Below, in pieces: positions 42,118 to 51,652 of a stretch of 51,818 nt of DNA. Position 1 is the stretch's first letter; each line of letters begins with the position of its first letter. The notes beneath the pieces were generated by a model. The model ran no database searches. It was given only the letters and a program-made list of their open reading frames with translations, and was not told the origin of the DNA. Origin of the DNA: Rodentibacter pneumotropicus DSM 21403 (GTDB lineage: Bacteria > Pseudomonadota > Gammaproteobacteria > Enterobacterales > Pasteurellaceae); NCBI RefSeq assembly GCF_000379905.1, contig NZ_KB904042.1, forward strand, positions 32,508 to 84,325, read 5' to 3'. Both the position numbers and the translations under genes were made by a program.

Positions 42118-43930
42118 TGAGTACACTCCATCCGCGTCGTTTGCGCGGTTTACCACTTAACGATTTTTTATTGATAGCATTACAAATAGCAAAAAACACA
42201 TCGGCGTGTTGCGTTTTGACGGTGCGTTCAGCCGTAAATGTCATCGCATTGCCGCTTTTAGTCGATTGGTGCTTAATCATTAAAAAACTCGGCACAATAT
42301 CCAGTTCTTTCTCACTCCACTCAATTTGCCCGTGTTCGACCAAATCATGTACTTTAAGCACCATGCCCGTTTTGCTTTCGGGGTTGTAAATAATGGCAGT
42401 GGCTGCACGGCGGGCAAACTCTTTCACCAGTTCATAAACGCCATAACCCACGCCTGTTGCATCAATACCGATGTAAGTCATATTGTATTCTTCATAAAGT
42501 GCGCGAATTTGATTGGCTTGATACACATAAGACAGTCCATGCCATTGATAGCGTTCAAGCAAGCGGTATTTCTCACCGGGCAAAGCAGGTGGGGCAATAA
42601 TCACAAAACTCGCCCCATCGCCACTATGTGCAGGGTCAAAACCGCCCCACACTTCGCGATCACCAAACGGGCGATCCGCTTTCGGGTCAAAATCCGCCCA
42701 TTTCGTCGTATCAACACCACATTTTAAAAGTTGCTTAATATTGAAAATGGAATCCGCATCATCAATCCAAACGCACATATAAAGCTGGTTGAAAGCGTAT
42801 TTGCTATAACGTTGTTTCAGTTTTTCAATATTAAACAGGCTACCCGCACCGCCTTTAAGCGCATCTTCAATGGTTACGACATAACGCCACTGACCATCAG
42901 GGCAAAGTCGCCCGCCGTCACGCAATTCGGCAAAAGTTGGGAACGGCACATTTTTACGTTTCGGATCACCGTCGCGCCAGTTGTCTCCACTCCAAAATGA
43001 ATAGGATTCATGAAATTTTGAAGACGGCGTGCTGAAATAGGTTTCGCGCCATTTTGCGTGTGTCGCCATGGCTGAAGCCACGTCATTAAACCGCTGAAAA
43101 TCACGAATCCATGCGTATTCGTCGCCGTAAACGTGTCCGCTATTACCTTGTGATGTGTTTTTGTTCGTCGATAAAAAATGCAGTTCCGCGCCGTTACTTA
43201 AAATAATCGGGTTGCCGGTCAGCTCTACCCCGAAATATTCCCGCGCCATCTTCACAATATAGTTTTTAAAGATTTCCGCTTGTCGTTTACTGGCAGACAA
43301 GAAAATTTGATTGTCACCGGTAAAAATCGCATCTTCCAATGCCTCAAAACTAAAATAATACGTCGCCCCGATTTGGCGTGATTTCAAAATATTGCGTACA
43401 TCATGGTGCTTGTTAGCGCGGATATGTTTTTGATAATCAAACAACGAATCAATAAACGGCTGACACATTTCCGGCGTGATGTGTGAAATGTCGTTTTTTC
43501 CCCGTTTTTTCTTTTTCCGTTCGTCACCGTCGCCACTATCGGCAAAGGTGCGTTCACTGTTGGAAACTTCCGCAAAATTGACCGCACTTTTTGCCGTCAC
43601 TTTTGCCACTTGCGCCGCACGTTGCTTTTTATACTGAATATCTTTATCGATCAGAGCCTCAAGTTCTTTAATTTCCTGATCGCTTTTATTCTCACGTTCA
43701 GTTAGCGTGATAATGCGCAATGCGATTAATTCTTCAATGCCGCTTTCACTGATTAAATTACGCCAGTTGTATTTTTCCGCCCAATAGTAAATCGGGCGCG
43801 TGCTATTGAGTTTTAATTCCGCCGCAATCTCTTTCGGTGTGTATTTCTTCAAGTAAAGAAACTTCGCCGCGTAAATCACTTCGTCATCATAGCGTTTTGT
43901 TTTTCTTATTCTTAGCTTTGATTCAGTCAT
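42107..43930 (-). CDS. Terminase large subunit (P2 gpP-like ATPase)
   Basis: This protein packages and cuts DNA. From the ATG at 43930 (MTESKLRIRKTKRYDD) it has 607 residues: a helix-turn-helix N-terminus (YTPKEIAAELKLNSTRPIYYW), a Walker A-like SRQIGATYYF (ILKSRQIGATYY), a Walker B region VYGDEYAWI, and the nuclease part beginning FGGFDPAHSG-like WGGFDPAHSGDGASFVI. The upstream frame to 44098 is cysteine-rich noise covering the regulatory region. Confidence 0.95.
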   Translation of the reverse strand: MTESKLRIRKTKRYDDEVIYAAKFLYLKKYTPKEIAAELKLNSTRPIYYWAEKYNWRNLISESGIEELIALRIITLTERENKSDQEIKELEALIDKDIQYKKQRAAQVAKVTAKSAVNFAEVSNSERTFADSGDGDERKKKKRGKNDISHITPEMCQPFIDSLFDYQKHIRANKHHDVRNILKSRQIGATYYFSFEALEDAIFTGDNQIFLSASKRQAEIFKNYIVKMAREYFGVELTGNPIILSNGAELHFLSTNKNTSQGNSGHVYGDEYAWIRDFQRFNDVASAMATHAKWRETYFSTPSSKFHESYSFWSGDNWRDGDPKRKNVPFPTFAELRDGGRLCPDGQWRYVVTIEDALKGGAGSLFNIEKLKQRYSKYAFNQLYMCVWIDDADSIFNIKQLLKCGVDTTKWADFDPKADRPFGDREVWGGFDPAHSGDGASFVIIAPPALPGEKYRLLERYQWHGLSYVYQANQIRALYEEYNMTYIGIDATGVGYGVYELVKEFARRAATAIIYNPESKTGMVLKVHDLVEHGQIEWSEKELDIVPSFLMIKHQSTKSGNAMTFTAERTVKTQHADVFFAICNAINKKSLSGKPRKRRGWSVLNEK

Positions 43931-43996
43931 CTTCTTTGTTGCTGTTGTTGTGTTGGGCGTATTGTGGCAACAAAAACAACAAAAATTTAATGGCAA

Positions 43997-44054
43997 AATT
44001 CGGATATGTTCGGATATAGAACGATAACCGAACATATCCGAACATATCCGAATT
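43997..44054. promoter_or_regulatory. Large palindromic site between the divergent late operons
   Basis: AATTCGGATATGTTCGG (43997-44013) and CCGAACATATCCGAATT (44038-44054) are exact inverted complements. A third 13-base copy lies at 44028-44040. It sits between the starts of terminase (leftward) and scaffold (rightward), where Ogr-dependent late promoters should be. I infer it is the binding array for the activator, although the exact P2-type TGT-N12-ACA spacing is not obvious. Confidence 0.65.
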
Positions 44055-44133
44055 TCGCCCCGTGATTTTGGAAAAAATATCGGCAAAAATGGCGGCACTT
44101 ACGCAAACAAAGCGAAACACAGGCATTTTGGAA

Positions 44134-44997
44134 ATGAACAAATCAAAACTCAAAACCGATTTTATTTGCATTGCCACATCGGGCTACACCGTGGACGGTC
44201 GCCAAATCACCGCCCAAGAATTGCACGAAATGGCAGAAACCTACGACCCGGAACACTACACCGCTAATTTGTGGCCGGAACATCGCCGTTGGGCAAATAT
44301 GGGACAAGTGCTTGAACTAAAAGCCGAAGATAACGAAAAAGGCGAAACACAACTTTTTGCCGTGATTGCGCCAAACCAAGAATTAATTGAGGCAAACCGA
44401 GCGGGTCAATATTTATTTACAAGTATTGAAATTAAACCGAATTTCCGCAACAGCGGAAAAGCCTACTTATATGGTTTAGGTGTAACCGATTCGCCGGCAT
44501 CCGTTGGCACAACAAAATTAGATTTCTTTAGCACAGAACAAAAAGACATGATTTTTGGCGAATTCGTCAAAGTGGACTTTTCTGTAAAAGAAAACGAAGA
44601 AGAAAAAATGATACGCAGTTTTTTCAATGCGATCACAAAATTCTTTTCCTCTTCCGCCCAAACCACGGAAGAACAACCTAATCCCAATAACAACAATAAA
44701 AAAGAGGACGACGCAATGAACGATAAACAGTTCGCGCAATTAATTGAAGCGGTGAATGGTTTAGGTCAAAAAATGGATAACCATTTTTCAGCCAAACCGG
44801 AAACCCAAACCGAGCAGGAAACCAAACCGGAAGAAAAACAAGATGAACAACAGCAAACCGTAACCGCGGAACAGTTCAATCAACTTTTAACCGTGGTGCA
44901 AGGGTTGGATAAAAAATTCAACGAATTAAGCCAAGAGAAAACCGAAGTGCCAAATGGCGCACCGGAAGACACTCAAAACTTTAATGTGGCGGTATAA
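44134..44997 (+). CDS. Capsid scaffolding protein and protease (P2 gpO-like)
   Basis: This is an internal scaffold that cleaves itself and the capsid proteins. The 287-residue protein aligns by eye with P2 gpO. The serine protease triad maps to Asp21 (TVDGRQI), His50 (WPEHRRW) and Ser97 ([11 protein letters not shown]), equivalent to P2 Asp19, His48, Ser107. The C-terminal half is a charged, glutamine-rich coiled region that drives assembly. I chose the ATG at 44134 ([10 protein letters not shown]), rather than the frame start at 44062 that overlaps the palindrome. Confidence 0.93.
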   Translation: MNKSKLKTDFICIATSGYTVDGRQITAQELHEMAETYDPEHYTANLWPEHRRWANMGQVLELKAEDNEKGETQLFAVIAPNQELIEANRAGQYLFTSIEIKPNFRNSGKAYLYGLGVTDSPASVGTTKLDFFSTEQKDMIFGEFVKVDFSVKENEEEKMIRSFFNAITKFFSSSAQTTEEQPNPNNNNKKEDDAMNDKQFAQLIEAVNGLGQKMDNHFSAKPETQTEQETKPEEKQDEQQQTVTAEQFNQLLTVVQGLDKKFNELSQEKTEVPNGAPEDTQNFNVAV

Positions 44998-45000
44998 ATC

Positions 45001-46017
45001 ATGAAATTAGAAACACAACAAGCATTAAAAGTATTTTATTCAAATGTTGCGGAATATTACGGTGTTGATCCGGAACGTATTTCACAAGGTAAAGAGTTTT
45101 CTATTGAACCCAACAAAGAAATTCATTTGTTGGACAACATTCAAAAGAAAGCCGACTTCTTACAAAAAATCAACTATATGCACGTTGATGAAGTAAAAGG
45201 ACAATTAATCTTTGGCGCAACCGAGGGCATGATCACCGGTCGTAAGAAAAATGCGCGTTTCTACGGAAATGTCGATCCGAGTGGTTACACCTATGAATGT
45301 GTAGATACCGATTCAGGCGTGTTAATTCCTTGGCCGCGTTTAGATCAATGGGGTTCAATGGCTCCGCAGTTTGCACAGCGTTGGGCAGACTTTGTGCAAC
45401 GTCAAATTGCCTTGGACGAATTAAAAATCGGTTTTTATGGCGAAAGCGTAGCCGAAAACACAAAAGATACCGAGGGAAAAGATGTAAACAAAGGTTGGAT
45501 GCAATTTGCCCGAGAAAATAAAGCGACCCAAGTTTTAACCCGTGGCAAAACGGGAAACATCATCCGTATTTTTGGTGATAATGCCGATTATAAAAATCTT
45601 GATGAACTCGCCTACGATTTAAAACAAGGATTGCACGAACGCCACCGCGATGCAGGTGATTTAGTGTTTCTTGTCGGTGCGGATTTAGTGGCGAAAGAGG
45701 CAAGCGTAGTTTATCGCGGTAACAGTTTAATCGCGACAGAAAAAGCGGCTCTCACCACCCACGACCTAATGAAAACCTTCGGTGGTATGCCGGCAATGAT
45801 TGTGCCGAATATGCCTGGGCGTGCCGCTATTGTGACAAGTTTGGATAATTTATCCATCTATACGCAAAAAGGCTCCATTCGCCGCAGTTTCCGTGAAGAT
45901 CAAGAAGTGAAAGCGATTAAAGATACTTACTATCGAAATCAGGCTTACGCGGTAGAAGATTTAGGCAAATTCGCGGCAGTCGAATTTAAAAACGTGAAAT
46001 TGGAAGACGAAGAATAA
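45001..46017 (+). CDS. Major capsid protein (P2 gpN-like)
   Basis: The 338-residue HK97-fold capsid protein begins MKLETQQALKVFYSNVAEYYGV and contains CVDTDSGVLIPWPRLDQWGSM and YYRNQAYAVEDLGKFAAVEFKNV, characteristic of the P2 gpN family. It is three bases after the scaffold gene. The N-terminus may be processed by the scaffold protease. Confidence 0.95.
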   Translation: MKLETQQALKVFYSNVAEYYGVDPERISQGKEFSIEPNKEIHLLDNIQKKADFLQKINYMHVDEVKGQLIFGATEGMITGRKKNARFYGNVDPSGYTYECVDTDSGVLIPWPRLDQWGSMAPQFAQRWADFVQRQIALDELKIGFYGESVAENTKDTEGKDVNKGWMQFARENKATQVLTRGKTGNIIRIFGDNADYKNLDELAYDLKQGLHERHRDAGDLVFLVGADLVAKEASVVYRGNSLIATEKAALTTHDLMKTFGGMPAMIVPNMPGRAAIVTSLDNLSIYTQKGSIRRSFREDQEVKAIKDTYYRNQAYAVEDLGKFAAVEFKNVKLEDEE

Positions 46018-46029
46018 AGGTGAATCCAA

Positions 46030-46875
46030 ATGGGAATGCGAGATTTTCAACGTCAAATGCAGGCATTAAATAAAATTAACCAAGCGGCAGAATCCAATGC
46101 GACCAAAAGCGCAGTGGCTGCACACGGCAATGACTACGCCGTGCTTGAAATTGCGTTACAAAACGACGTAAACGCCGTGCGCGCATTCCCAACACGTGCC
46201 GAAAAAATGGACTACAAGCGCGACCGCTTTTTGCCAAAGTGGTTGCCCTTTGTAAGTGAATATTTAGAAAAAGGAACAATCTATCAAAATGATTATTTGG
46301 TTTATTGCATTGTGTATTTGTTTGACATTGCTGATTTTGACCGAGCCTTGTCACTGGCTGAAAAAGCAATTGAACAAAATCAATCAATGCCGCAAGGATG
46401 GCAAACCACCTTGCCGAATTTTGTCGCCGACCAAATCTACAACTGGACAGACAAAACCGCCGCAGCCGGGCAATCCGTTGAGCCATATTTTACACAGACT
46501 TTTAAAAACGTGGCGACCCAATGGAAACTGCACGAAATTGTCACGGCAAAATGGCTAAAACTGGCGGCGGCACTGCTTTTACGCAGTCCGCAAGGCAAAG
46601 TACAAGCAAGTGGTATTGATGATGCCGAAACCCTTGTACTGGCTATCCAATTATGTAACCGCGCTTTCCAGCTCAATTCAAAAGCCGGTGTAAAAAATAT
46701 GATTGAACGTTGCGCCATGCGTTTAAACGCATTGGCAAAATCGGGCTATTATGACCCGAGCAGTCTTCCTCAAGTGGCAGGCTTGAGTTTGGAAAAACAA
46801 CAAATTGATTTTGATCTTGTTATTGAAAAACTCACCGCCCGCCCACTCTCAAACGGCGAGGATAGCAATGTTTAA
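46030..46875 (+). CDS. Terminase small subunit (P2 gpM-like)
   Basis: It binds the cos region for packaging. The 281-residue helical protein has DRFLPKWLPFVSEYLE and FDIADFDRALSLAEKAIEQNQ-type repeats, seen in P2 gpM. It has an AAAGGTG ribosome site. Its last eight bases overlap the next gene. Confidence 0.92.
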   Translation: MGMRDFQRQMQALNKINQAAESNATKSAVAAHGNDYAVLEIALQNDVNAVRAFPTRAEKMDYKRDRFLPKWLPFVSEYLEKGTIYQNDYLVYCIVYLFDIADFDRALSLAEKAIEQNQSMPQGWQTTLPNFVADQIYNWTDKTAAAGQSVEPYFTQTFKNVATQWKLHEIVTAKWLKLAAALLLRSPQGKVQASGIDDAETLVLAIQLCNRAFQLNSKAGVKNMIERCAMRLNALAKSGYYDPSSLPQVAGLSLEKQQIDFDLVIEKLTARPLSNGEDSNV

Positions 46876-47320
46876 CGGCAGAACACAAGATTACGATGAC
46901 ACCACAATCACAAATAGTGGATTTTGGTGTGACATCACCATCGAAGAATTTCAAAAACAACGGGCAATCCCTTTACAAATTCCCATTGAGATGGTGAAAA
47001 CCGCACTTATCGCCGCTATGCAGGGGCTAAGCCTTGATCTAGCCGAAGTGGAAGAAGGCTACCGAAAAAGGGCGGTCAATTCTGTGGCTGAAATTTCAAG
47101 CCAACGAATTGACGGTGAAAACTACGCGGAAACCCTTTACAAAAAAGCGGTATTTGCCCGTGCAAAAGCGGAATTATTACCCGAATTTAACACCCTATCG
47201 GGCCGTGATATTCATCAAAACCGCGAATATGTGAACGAACAAAAAAGCCTATTGGCGGAAGCGACCCACGCCATTCGCACCTTAAAAGGCAAAAAACGGG
47301 GTTCAGTATGGCTGCTGTAA
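46868..47320 (+). CDS. Head completion/stabilisation protein (P2 gpL-like)
   Basis: It closes the portal after packaging. From ATG 46868 (MFNGRTQDY) the protein has 150 residues with FWCDITIEEFQKQRAIP and ATHAIRTLKGKKRGSVWLL, matching the P2 gpL/HP1 family. A longer frame would lie within the small terminase gene. It overlaps genes on both sides. Confidence 0.9.
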   Translation: MFNGRTQDYDDTTITNSGFWCDITIEEFQKQRAIPLQIPIEMVKTALIAAMQGLSLDLAEVEEGYRKRAVNSVAEISSQRIDGENYAETLYKKAVFARAKAELLPEFNTLSGRDIHQNREYVNEQKSLLAEATHAIRTLKGKKRGSVWLL

Positions 47321-47808
47321 AGAAAATGCTATATCAGCAATTAACGGATTTCTTGCTCACAAAATTGCCGAAACGCTATCACGGTAATTTTTATAGCTGG
47401 ATTGAAGATGGCAAATTACTCAATGAAGGGCGACAAGTTACCGATAACGGCATAGAAGTGTGTCATTTGTCTTACAACGGCGTATTTCACTTTGAGGCAT
47501 TGCCATTCAATGAAATTTCACCGGCTTATTTAATGGCATTTATCCAAGTATGGGTAAACGAAAACGATCCTGTGCGTGATGCCTTTGATGACGGCGAGAT
47601 TCCTTTTGATTTAGATATTCTTGATGATAACACGGCAGATTTAATCTTCACGATTAGCTTTCGTGAAGCGCTCACCGCAATGCAAGACGAGCGGGGAGAA
47701 TTACAAATTAGCGGTGAAAATTATCGGTTAGATGAAATTGAAGTATTCACTGCAGAAGAAATTGACGTTGTAGTAAGGATGAAACATGAGAATCCGAATG
47801 GGGATTGA
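47308..47808 (+). CDS. Tail completion protein (P2 gpR-like)
   Basis: A 166-residue protein, MLYQQLTDFLLTKLP near the start and FHFEALPFNEISPAYLMAFI in the middle, like P2 gpR. It acts at the head-proximal end of the tail. An alternative start is ATG 47326. It overlaps both neighbours, as in the phage family. Confidence 0.88.
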   Translation: MAAVKKMLYQQLTDFLLTKLPKRYHGNFYSWIEDGKLLNEGRQVTDNGIEVCHLSYNGVFHFEALPFNEISPAYLMAFIQVWVNENDPVRDAFDDGEIPFDLDILDDNTADLIFTISFREALTAMQDERGELQISGENYRLDEIEVFTAEEIDVVVRMKHENPNGD

Positions 47809-48469
47809 TAGAAACGATTTAAAAAAGTTTCTGAAAGATCTAGAAGTTATCTCATTACCCGATAAGAAAAAACGTGAAATTCTTATCCGCTCTTTACAAA
47901 TGATTAAACGCCAAGCCGTTAAAACTGCATCTAATCAGCGTGACCCAATGGGGACCGGTTGGAAAAAACGTAAAAACGGCACAGCAAAAATGTTACGCCG
48001 CATTGCCAAACTAGCTAATAGTAAAGCGGAAAAAAACAAAGGTGCATTGTTTTATAAACAAAAACGTACAGGCGAAATAGCACAAGAACATCAAGAAGGG
48101 ATTCCGCACTTATTCAAAAAAACGGAATTTACCGGAAAAAACAAAGGTGGCATAGGCTCCGACCCTTGCACCTTGCGGCAAGCAAAAAAACTAAAAGATT
48201 TAGGTTATGCCGTGACAAACGGTAAAACAAAAGGGGGCAAAGCAAAACGCAGAAAGCCCACATTAAGCGAGATTCGCAGCACATTATCACGCGCAAAAGC
48301 AAGTTTGATTATTCGTAAACTTGAAGAAAAGAATGGGATGAATCCAAGCCGCCATTTAACGCAATGGATGATTCCAACAGAAAAACGTGCATTCTTGGAT
48401 ACGCGTGACGAAGAAAACGCCAAGATTATTTTGGCGGAAATTCAAAAGTACACCCAAAAACAACAATAA
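47786..48469 (+). CDS. Virion morphogenesis protein (P2 gpS-like)
   Basis: A 227-residue basic protein of the phage virion morphogenesis family: FLKDLEVISLPDKKKREILIR, RDPMGTGWKKRKNG and IPHLFKKTEF are typical. It is needed for tail completion. An ATG at 47798 is also possible. The gene follows gpR with a 23-base overlap. Confidence 0.88.
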   Translation: MRIRMGIDRNDLKKFLKDLEVISLPDKKKREILIRSLQMIKRQAVKTASNQRDPMGTGWKKRKNGTAKMLRRIAKLANSKAEKNKGALFYKQKRTGEIAQEHQEGIPHLFKKTEFTGKNKGGIGSDPCTLRQAKKLKDLGYAVTNGKTKGGKAKRRKPTLSEIRSTLSRAKASLIIRKLEEKNGMNPSRHLTQWMIPTEKRAFLDTRDEENAKIILAEIQKYTQKQQ

Positions 48470-48482
48470 GAGGACAGTAAAA

Positions 48483-49613
48483 ATGTTCCCATCAGTACAA
48501 ATCAACGCCCTTAATCAATTAAGCGGCGAATCCAAAGAAATTGAACGCCACGCGTTATTTGTGGGCGTTGGAACGGTCAATACCGGTAAATTATTGGCAC
48601 TTACGCCCGATTCCGATTTTGATAAAACCTTTGGCGAGGCAAACACCGAATTAAAGAGCCAAGTCAAAGCCGCGATGTTAAATGCCGGTCAGAATTGGTT
48701 CGCCCACGTTTATATCGCGCAAGAAGAGGGTTATGACTTTGTGGAATGCGTAAAGAAAGCTAACCAAACCGCCTCTTTTGAATACTGTGTAAACACATAC
48801 CATTTAGGCGTGGATAAAACAAGTATCAACAAATTGCAAGAATGCTATGCAGAACTCTTAGCTAAATTAGGTCGCCGCACGTTCTTTATTCAAGCGGTGC
48901 AAGGCATTAACCGTGATGAATCCGACGGTGAGACTTGGGATCAATACGTGCAAAAGCTCACTACCTTACAACAAACCATCGTTGCCGATCATGTGTGCTT
49001 AGTGCCGTTGCTTTTCGGCAATGAGGCGGGCGTATTAGCGGGCCGTTTGGCAAATCGTGCTGTAACCGTTGCCGACAGTCCGGCACGAGTACAGACAGGT
49101 GCGTTAGTGAGCCTAGGCAGTGCCGAAAAGCCGTTAGATAAAGACGGAAACGAACTCACCCTTGCGCATTTAAAATCCCTTGAATCCGCGCGTTATTCCG
49201 TGCCGATGTGGTATCCCGACTATGACGGTTATTACTGGGCAGACGGACGAACCTTAGATGTAGAAGGTGGCGATTATCAAGTGATTGAAAACGTCCGTGT
49301 GGTTGATAAAGCGGCGCGTAAAGTGCGTTTATTGGCTATTGCCAAAATAGCTGACCGCTCTTTTAACTCCACAACATCAAGCACCGCATATCACCAAGGC
49401 TATTTTGCCAAACCAATGCGTAATATGAGCAAATCCGCAACTATCAACGGTAAGGATTTTCCGGGCGAATGTATGCCACCGAAAGATGATGCCGTTACGA
49501 TTGTGTGGAACAGTAAAACCAAGGTGACGCTTTACATTAAAGTGCGCCCTTATGACTGCCCGAAAGACATCACGGCAAATATTTTCTTAGATTTAGAAAC
49601 GTTGGGAGATTAA
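48483..49613 (+). CDS. Contractile tail sheath protein (DUF2586, HP1-type)
   Basis: The 376-residue protein begins MFPSVQINALNQLSG and carries ERHALFVGVGT, CLVPLLFGNEAGVLAGRLA and YWADGRTL, characteristic of the DUF2586 sheath family of HP1-like phages. The ATG at 48483 has AGAGGA upstream; the longer frame from 48387 lies inside the previous gene. Confidence 0.92.
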   Translation: MFPSVQINALNQLSGESKEIERHALFVGVGTVNTGKLLALTPDSDFDKTFGEANTELKSQVKAAMLNAGQNWFAHVYIAQEEGYDFVECVKKANQTASFEYCVNTYHLGVDKTSINKLQECYAELLAKLGRRTFFIQAVQGINRDESDGETWDQYVQKLTTLQQTIVADHVCLVPLLFGNEAGVLAGRLANRAVTVADSPARVQTGALVSLGSAEKPLDKDGNELTLAHLKSLESARYSVPMWYPDYDGYYWADGRTLDVEGGDYQVIENVRVVDKAARKVRLLAIAKIADRSFNSTTSSTAYHQGYFAKPMRNMSKSATINGKDFPGECMPPKDDAVTIVWNSKTKVTLYIKVRPYDCPKDITANIFLDLETLGD

Positions 49614-49616
49614 CAA

Positions 49617-50069
49617 ATGGAACGAATCAGCGGAATGAGTTTTGATTTCTACATGATGGGCTTTCCGATCCACGTGGAATCAGTCAATTTATCCATCACC
49701 GACAACAGTGCCGTAGCTTTAACTCGTGGCATTCCCGATGGTTGGGTAAGCGGTGACGTGGCAGCAGAAGGCGAAATTGAATTAGATTCTAAAAACTTTC
49801 AAAAATTATCTACTGCTGCGGCAGCCGCAGGCAGTTATCGCAGCTTGCCGGAAGTAGATTTCACGTTTTTTGCCATGCGTGGCGGTGTGCGTGACAAAGT
49901 AGAAACCTACGGCAATAAAATTATTTTAACTGATGTGATCAATATCGATCCGAAAGGCGGTTCAAAAAGCACCAAGAAATTAAAATATTTTGTGACAAGC
50001 CCCGATTTCGTACGAATCAACGGCGTGCCGTATTTATCCGATGAAGATACGCGTGACCTTGTCGGCTAA
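49617..50069 (+). CDS. Tail tube protein (DUF2597, HP1-type)
   Basis: The 150-residue protein, MERISGMSFDFYMMGFPIHV and SLPEVDFTFFAMRGGVRDKVETYG, matches DUF2597 tail tube proteins. It is three bases after the sheath gene. Together they form the contractile tail. Confidence 0.92.
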   Translation: MERISGMSFDFYMMGFPIHVESVNLSITDNSAVALTRGIPDGWVSGDVAAEGEIELDSKNFQKLSTAAAAAGSYRSLPEVDFTFFAMRGGVRDKVETYGNKIILTDVINIDPKGGSKSTKKLKYFVTSPDFVRINGVPYLSDEDTRDLVG

Positions 50070-50155
50070 CCGAATTTAGGTGCCGTCCGTGCTGACGTAT
50101 AACAACAATAAAAAAGCAAGTGCGGTCGGTTTCCTAAATGTTTTAAGGGTTTTTT

Positions 50156-50392
50156 ATGAACAATAAAATAGATGGTGCAACATCTCTCTTGGGTGCGCTT
50201 GTCGCCCTTATTTCAGGGCTTAATTTACATGAATGGGGCGCAATATTCGGTATTTTATTTGGGGCAATCTCTGTATGGATTACCTACCGAAAATATAAAG
50301 AAGATGTTGCCCTTCGCAAAGAAGAATTGGCTTACAAAATGTTGGTCGCAAAAATTGAAGCGAAAAAATTAGGGATTTCGACAAATGAGTAA
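50156..50392 (+). CDS. hol: HP1-family holin
   Basis: A 78-residue protein with two membrane helices (about 9-24 and 27-45, WGAIFGILFGAISVWITY) and a charged C-terminus. Size and sequence fit the HP1 holin family. It sets lysis timing. It overlaps the lysozyme gene by eight bases. The 86 bases before it contain an uptake signal core (AAGTGCGGTCGG) and no gene. Confidence 0.93.
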   Translation: MNNKIDGATSLLGALVALISGLNLHEWGAIFGILFGAISVWITYRKYKEDVALRKEELAYKMLVAKIEAKKLGISTNE

Positions 50393-50942
50393 AAAATTAA
50401 CCATGATTTTATGTTCTGCGGCAGCCGTTGCGGCAGTATTTTTTGCCCAACAAAAAGACTTGCCGGCAAAACAACAAAACCAAGTCAGCCCACAAGCGGT
50501 TTATATGATCGTCAATTTGGAAGGCTGTGTAAGAAATCCGTATAAATGTCCCGCTGACGTATGGACGAATGGTGTCGGCAATACACACAACGTAGATAAA
50601 ACCAAAATTTTATCACTTGATGAAGTAGCAACGGATTTACGCCGAAACATCAAAGAGGCGGAAAACTGCATTAATGCTGATTTCAACGGGCGCAAGATGA
50701 ATCAGAGACAATATGATGCCATGGTGTCTTTAGCCTTTAATGTGGGCTGTGGCAACATCAAGCGTTATTACAGCCCATCAAAAGGGCGCACCTTACAAAC
50801 CACCCTTCACAAAGCCGCACAAGCGGAAAATTGGGCGTTAATGTGCAACCGAATTACCGATTTTAACCGCTCGGGCGGCAAAGTATTGAAAGGCTTAAAA
50901 CTCCGCCGAGAAAAAGAAAAAGCCTTATGTTTGGGGGCGTAA
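50385..50942 (+). CDS. lys: SAR lysozyme (GH24 endolysin)
   Basis: It degrades peptidoglycan at lysis. The 185-residue protein has an N-terminal signal-arrest-release helix (LTMILCSAAAVAAVFFAQQ). The GH24 catalytic pattern E-8x-C-5x-T follows at Glu46, Cys55 and Thr61 (NLEGCVRN... KCPADVWTNGVG), then RQYDAMVSLAFNVGCGN. The extra cysteines suggest disulfide control of activity, as in other SAR endolysins. Confidence 0.95.
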   Translation: MSKKLTMILCSAAAVAAVFFAQQKDLPAKQQNQVSPQAVYMIVNLEGCVRNPYKCPADVWTNGVGNTHNVDKTKILSLDEVATDLRRNIKEAENCINADFNGRKMNQRQYDAMVSLAFNVGCGNIKRYYSPSKGRTLQTTLHKAAQAENWALMCNRITDFNRSGGKVLKGLKLRREKEKALCLGA

Positions 50943-51271
50943 TGGGATTTAAACCACTGATAATCGGTGCATTTGTCATTGCTTTTTTGGGGTGCGTTGG
51001 TTCCACTCTGCACTACAAAAAACAAGCAGAAACGACCGCACTTTTACTCAACGAGGTGAAAGCGGAAAAAAACCGGCAAGATGAAATGCTGGTGCGTTAT
51101 CAAGCCCAAACCAAACAATTAAACAGCCGTTTAAATAAATTGGAGGAAACGGCAGAACATCGCCGCCAACAACTAAAGGACATGTTAAGCCATGAACAAA
51201 ATAAAATTTGGAGTAATCAGCACGTGCCTGATGATGTTGCCGGCTTGCTCAACAACCGCACCACCAACTAA
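50942..51271 (+). CDS. i-spanin (Rz-like)
   Basis: The 109-residue protein has an N-terminal membrane helix (KPLIIGAFVIAFLGCVGS) and a long periplasmic coiled coil rich in Gln, Glu and Arg. This is an inner-membrane spanin subunit. Its ATG overlaps the lysozyme stop (TAATG), so I chose 50942 over an upstream frame start. The o-spanin gene is nested in its 3' end. An uptake signal (ACCGCACTTTTA) lies in its coding sequence. Confidence 0.9.
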   Translation: MGFKPLIIGAFVIAFLGCVGSTLHYKKQAETTALLLNEVKAEKNRQDEMLVRYQAQTKQLNSRLNKLEETAEHRRQQLKDMLSHEQNKIWSNQHVPDDVAGLLNNRTTN

Positions 51272-51461
51272 AGTGCGATTGATTTGCCCACAAACGACTG
51301 AATGTCGCCCATTAAAAGTGAACATTCAAACCAACGGCGATTTAGCGGACGGTTTAAATCAAGCGTTAGACCGTCTTGAAGTTTGTACCACGGCTTACAC
51401 TGCCGTAAACAAGTGCATTACCGATTTTAACAACCAAAGCAAAAACCAAAAGGAAAACTAA
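51192..51461 (+). CDS. o-spanin lipoprotein (Rz1-like)
   Basis: The 89-residue precursor has a signal sequence with lipobox MLPAC, lipidated Cys19, and an N-terminal proline/threonine-rich mature start (STTAPPTKV). Its first 80 bases overlap the i-spanin in another frame, the classic Rz/Rz1 embedding. Together they join inner and outer membranes at the end of lysis. Confidence 0.9.
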   Translation: MNKIKFGVISTCLMMLPACSTTAPPTKVRLICPQTTECRPLKVNIQTNGDLADGLNQALDRLEVCTTAYTAVNKCITDFNNQSKNQKEN

Positions 51462-51463
51462 AA

Positions 51464-51652
51464 ATGGAAAAAAAACAAGCGCAAACATTGTTAGAAAAAC
51501 TCACCGGCAATCTTAAAGATTCTGTCACCGTAAACGTGGAGGGTGTCAATGATCTTCCAAAATTGAACCACAAAGATCCTTTAAAAGTGATCCACTTTTA
51601 TTATTTCTTAATTACGATGTTTAAATCGATAAGATTCATTACCCGTTTCTAA
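51464..51652 (+). pseudogene. Phage tail gene cut short by the IS
   Basis: The frame starts MEKKQAQTLLEKLTGNLKDS two bases after the o-spanin stop. The first ~27 codons look phage-like; from about base 51544 it reads into insertion-sequence DNA (GVNDLPKLNHKDP...) and ends at a chance stop. I infer an interrupted tail assembly gene. Its identity is not clear from the fragment. Confidence 0.65.

Noticed and set aside
42117-43000. Several 60-130 codon frames antisense to terminase and portal
   Set aside because: All lie within strongly conserved packaging genes and have no independent coding evidence.
43931-44098. N-terminal extension of the large terminase
   Set aside because: It is cysteine-rich, covers the palindromic regulatory site, and the ATG at 43930 with AAGAAG upstream matches the expected protein start.
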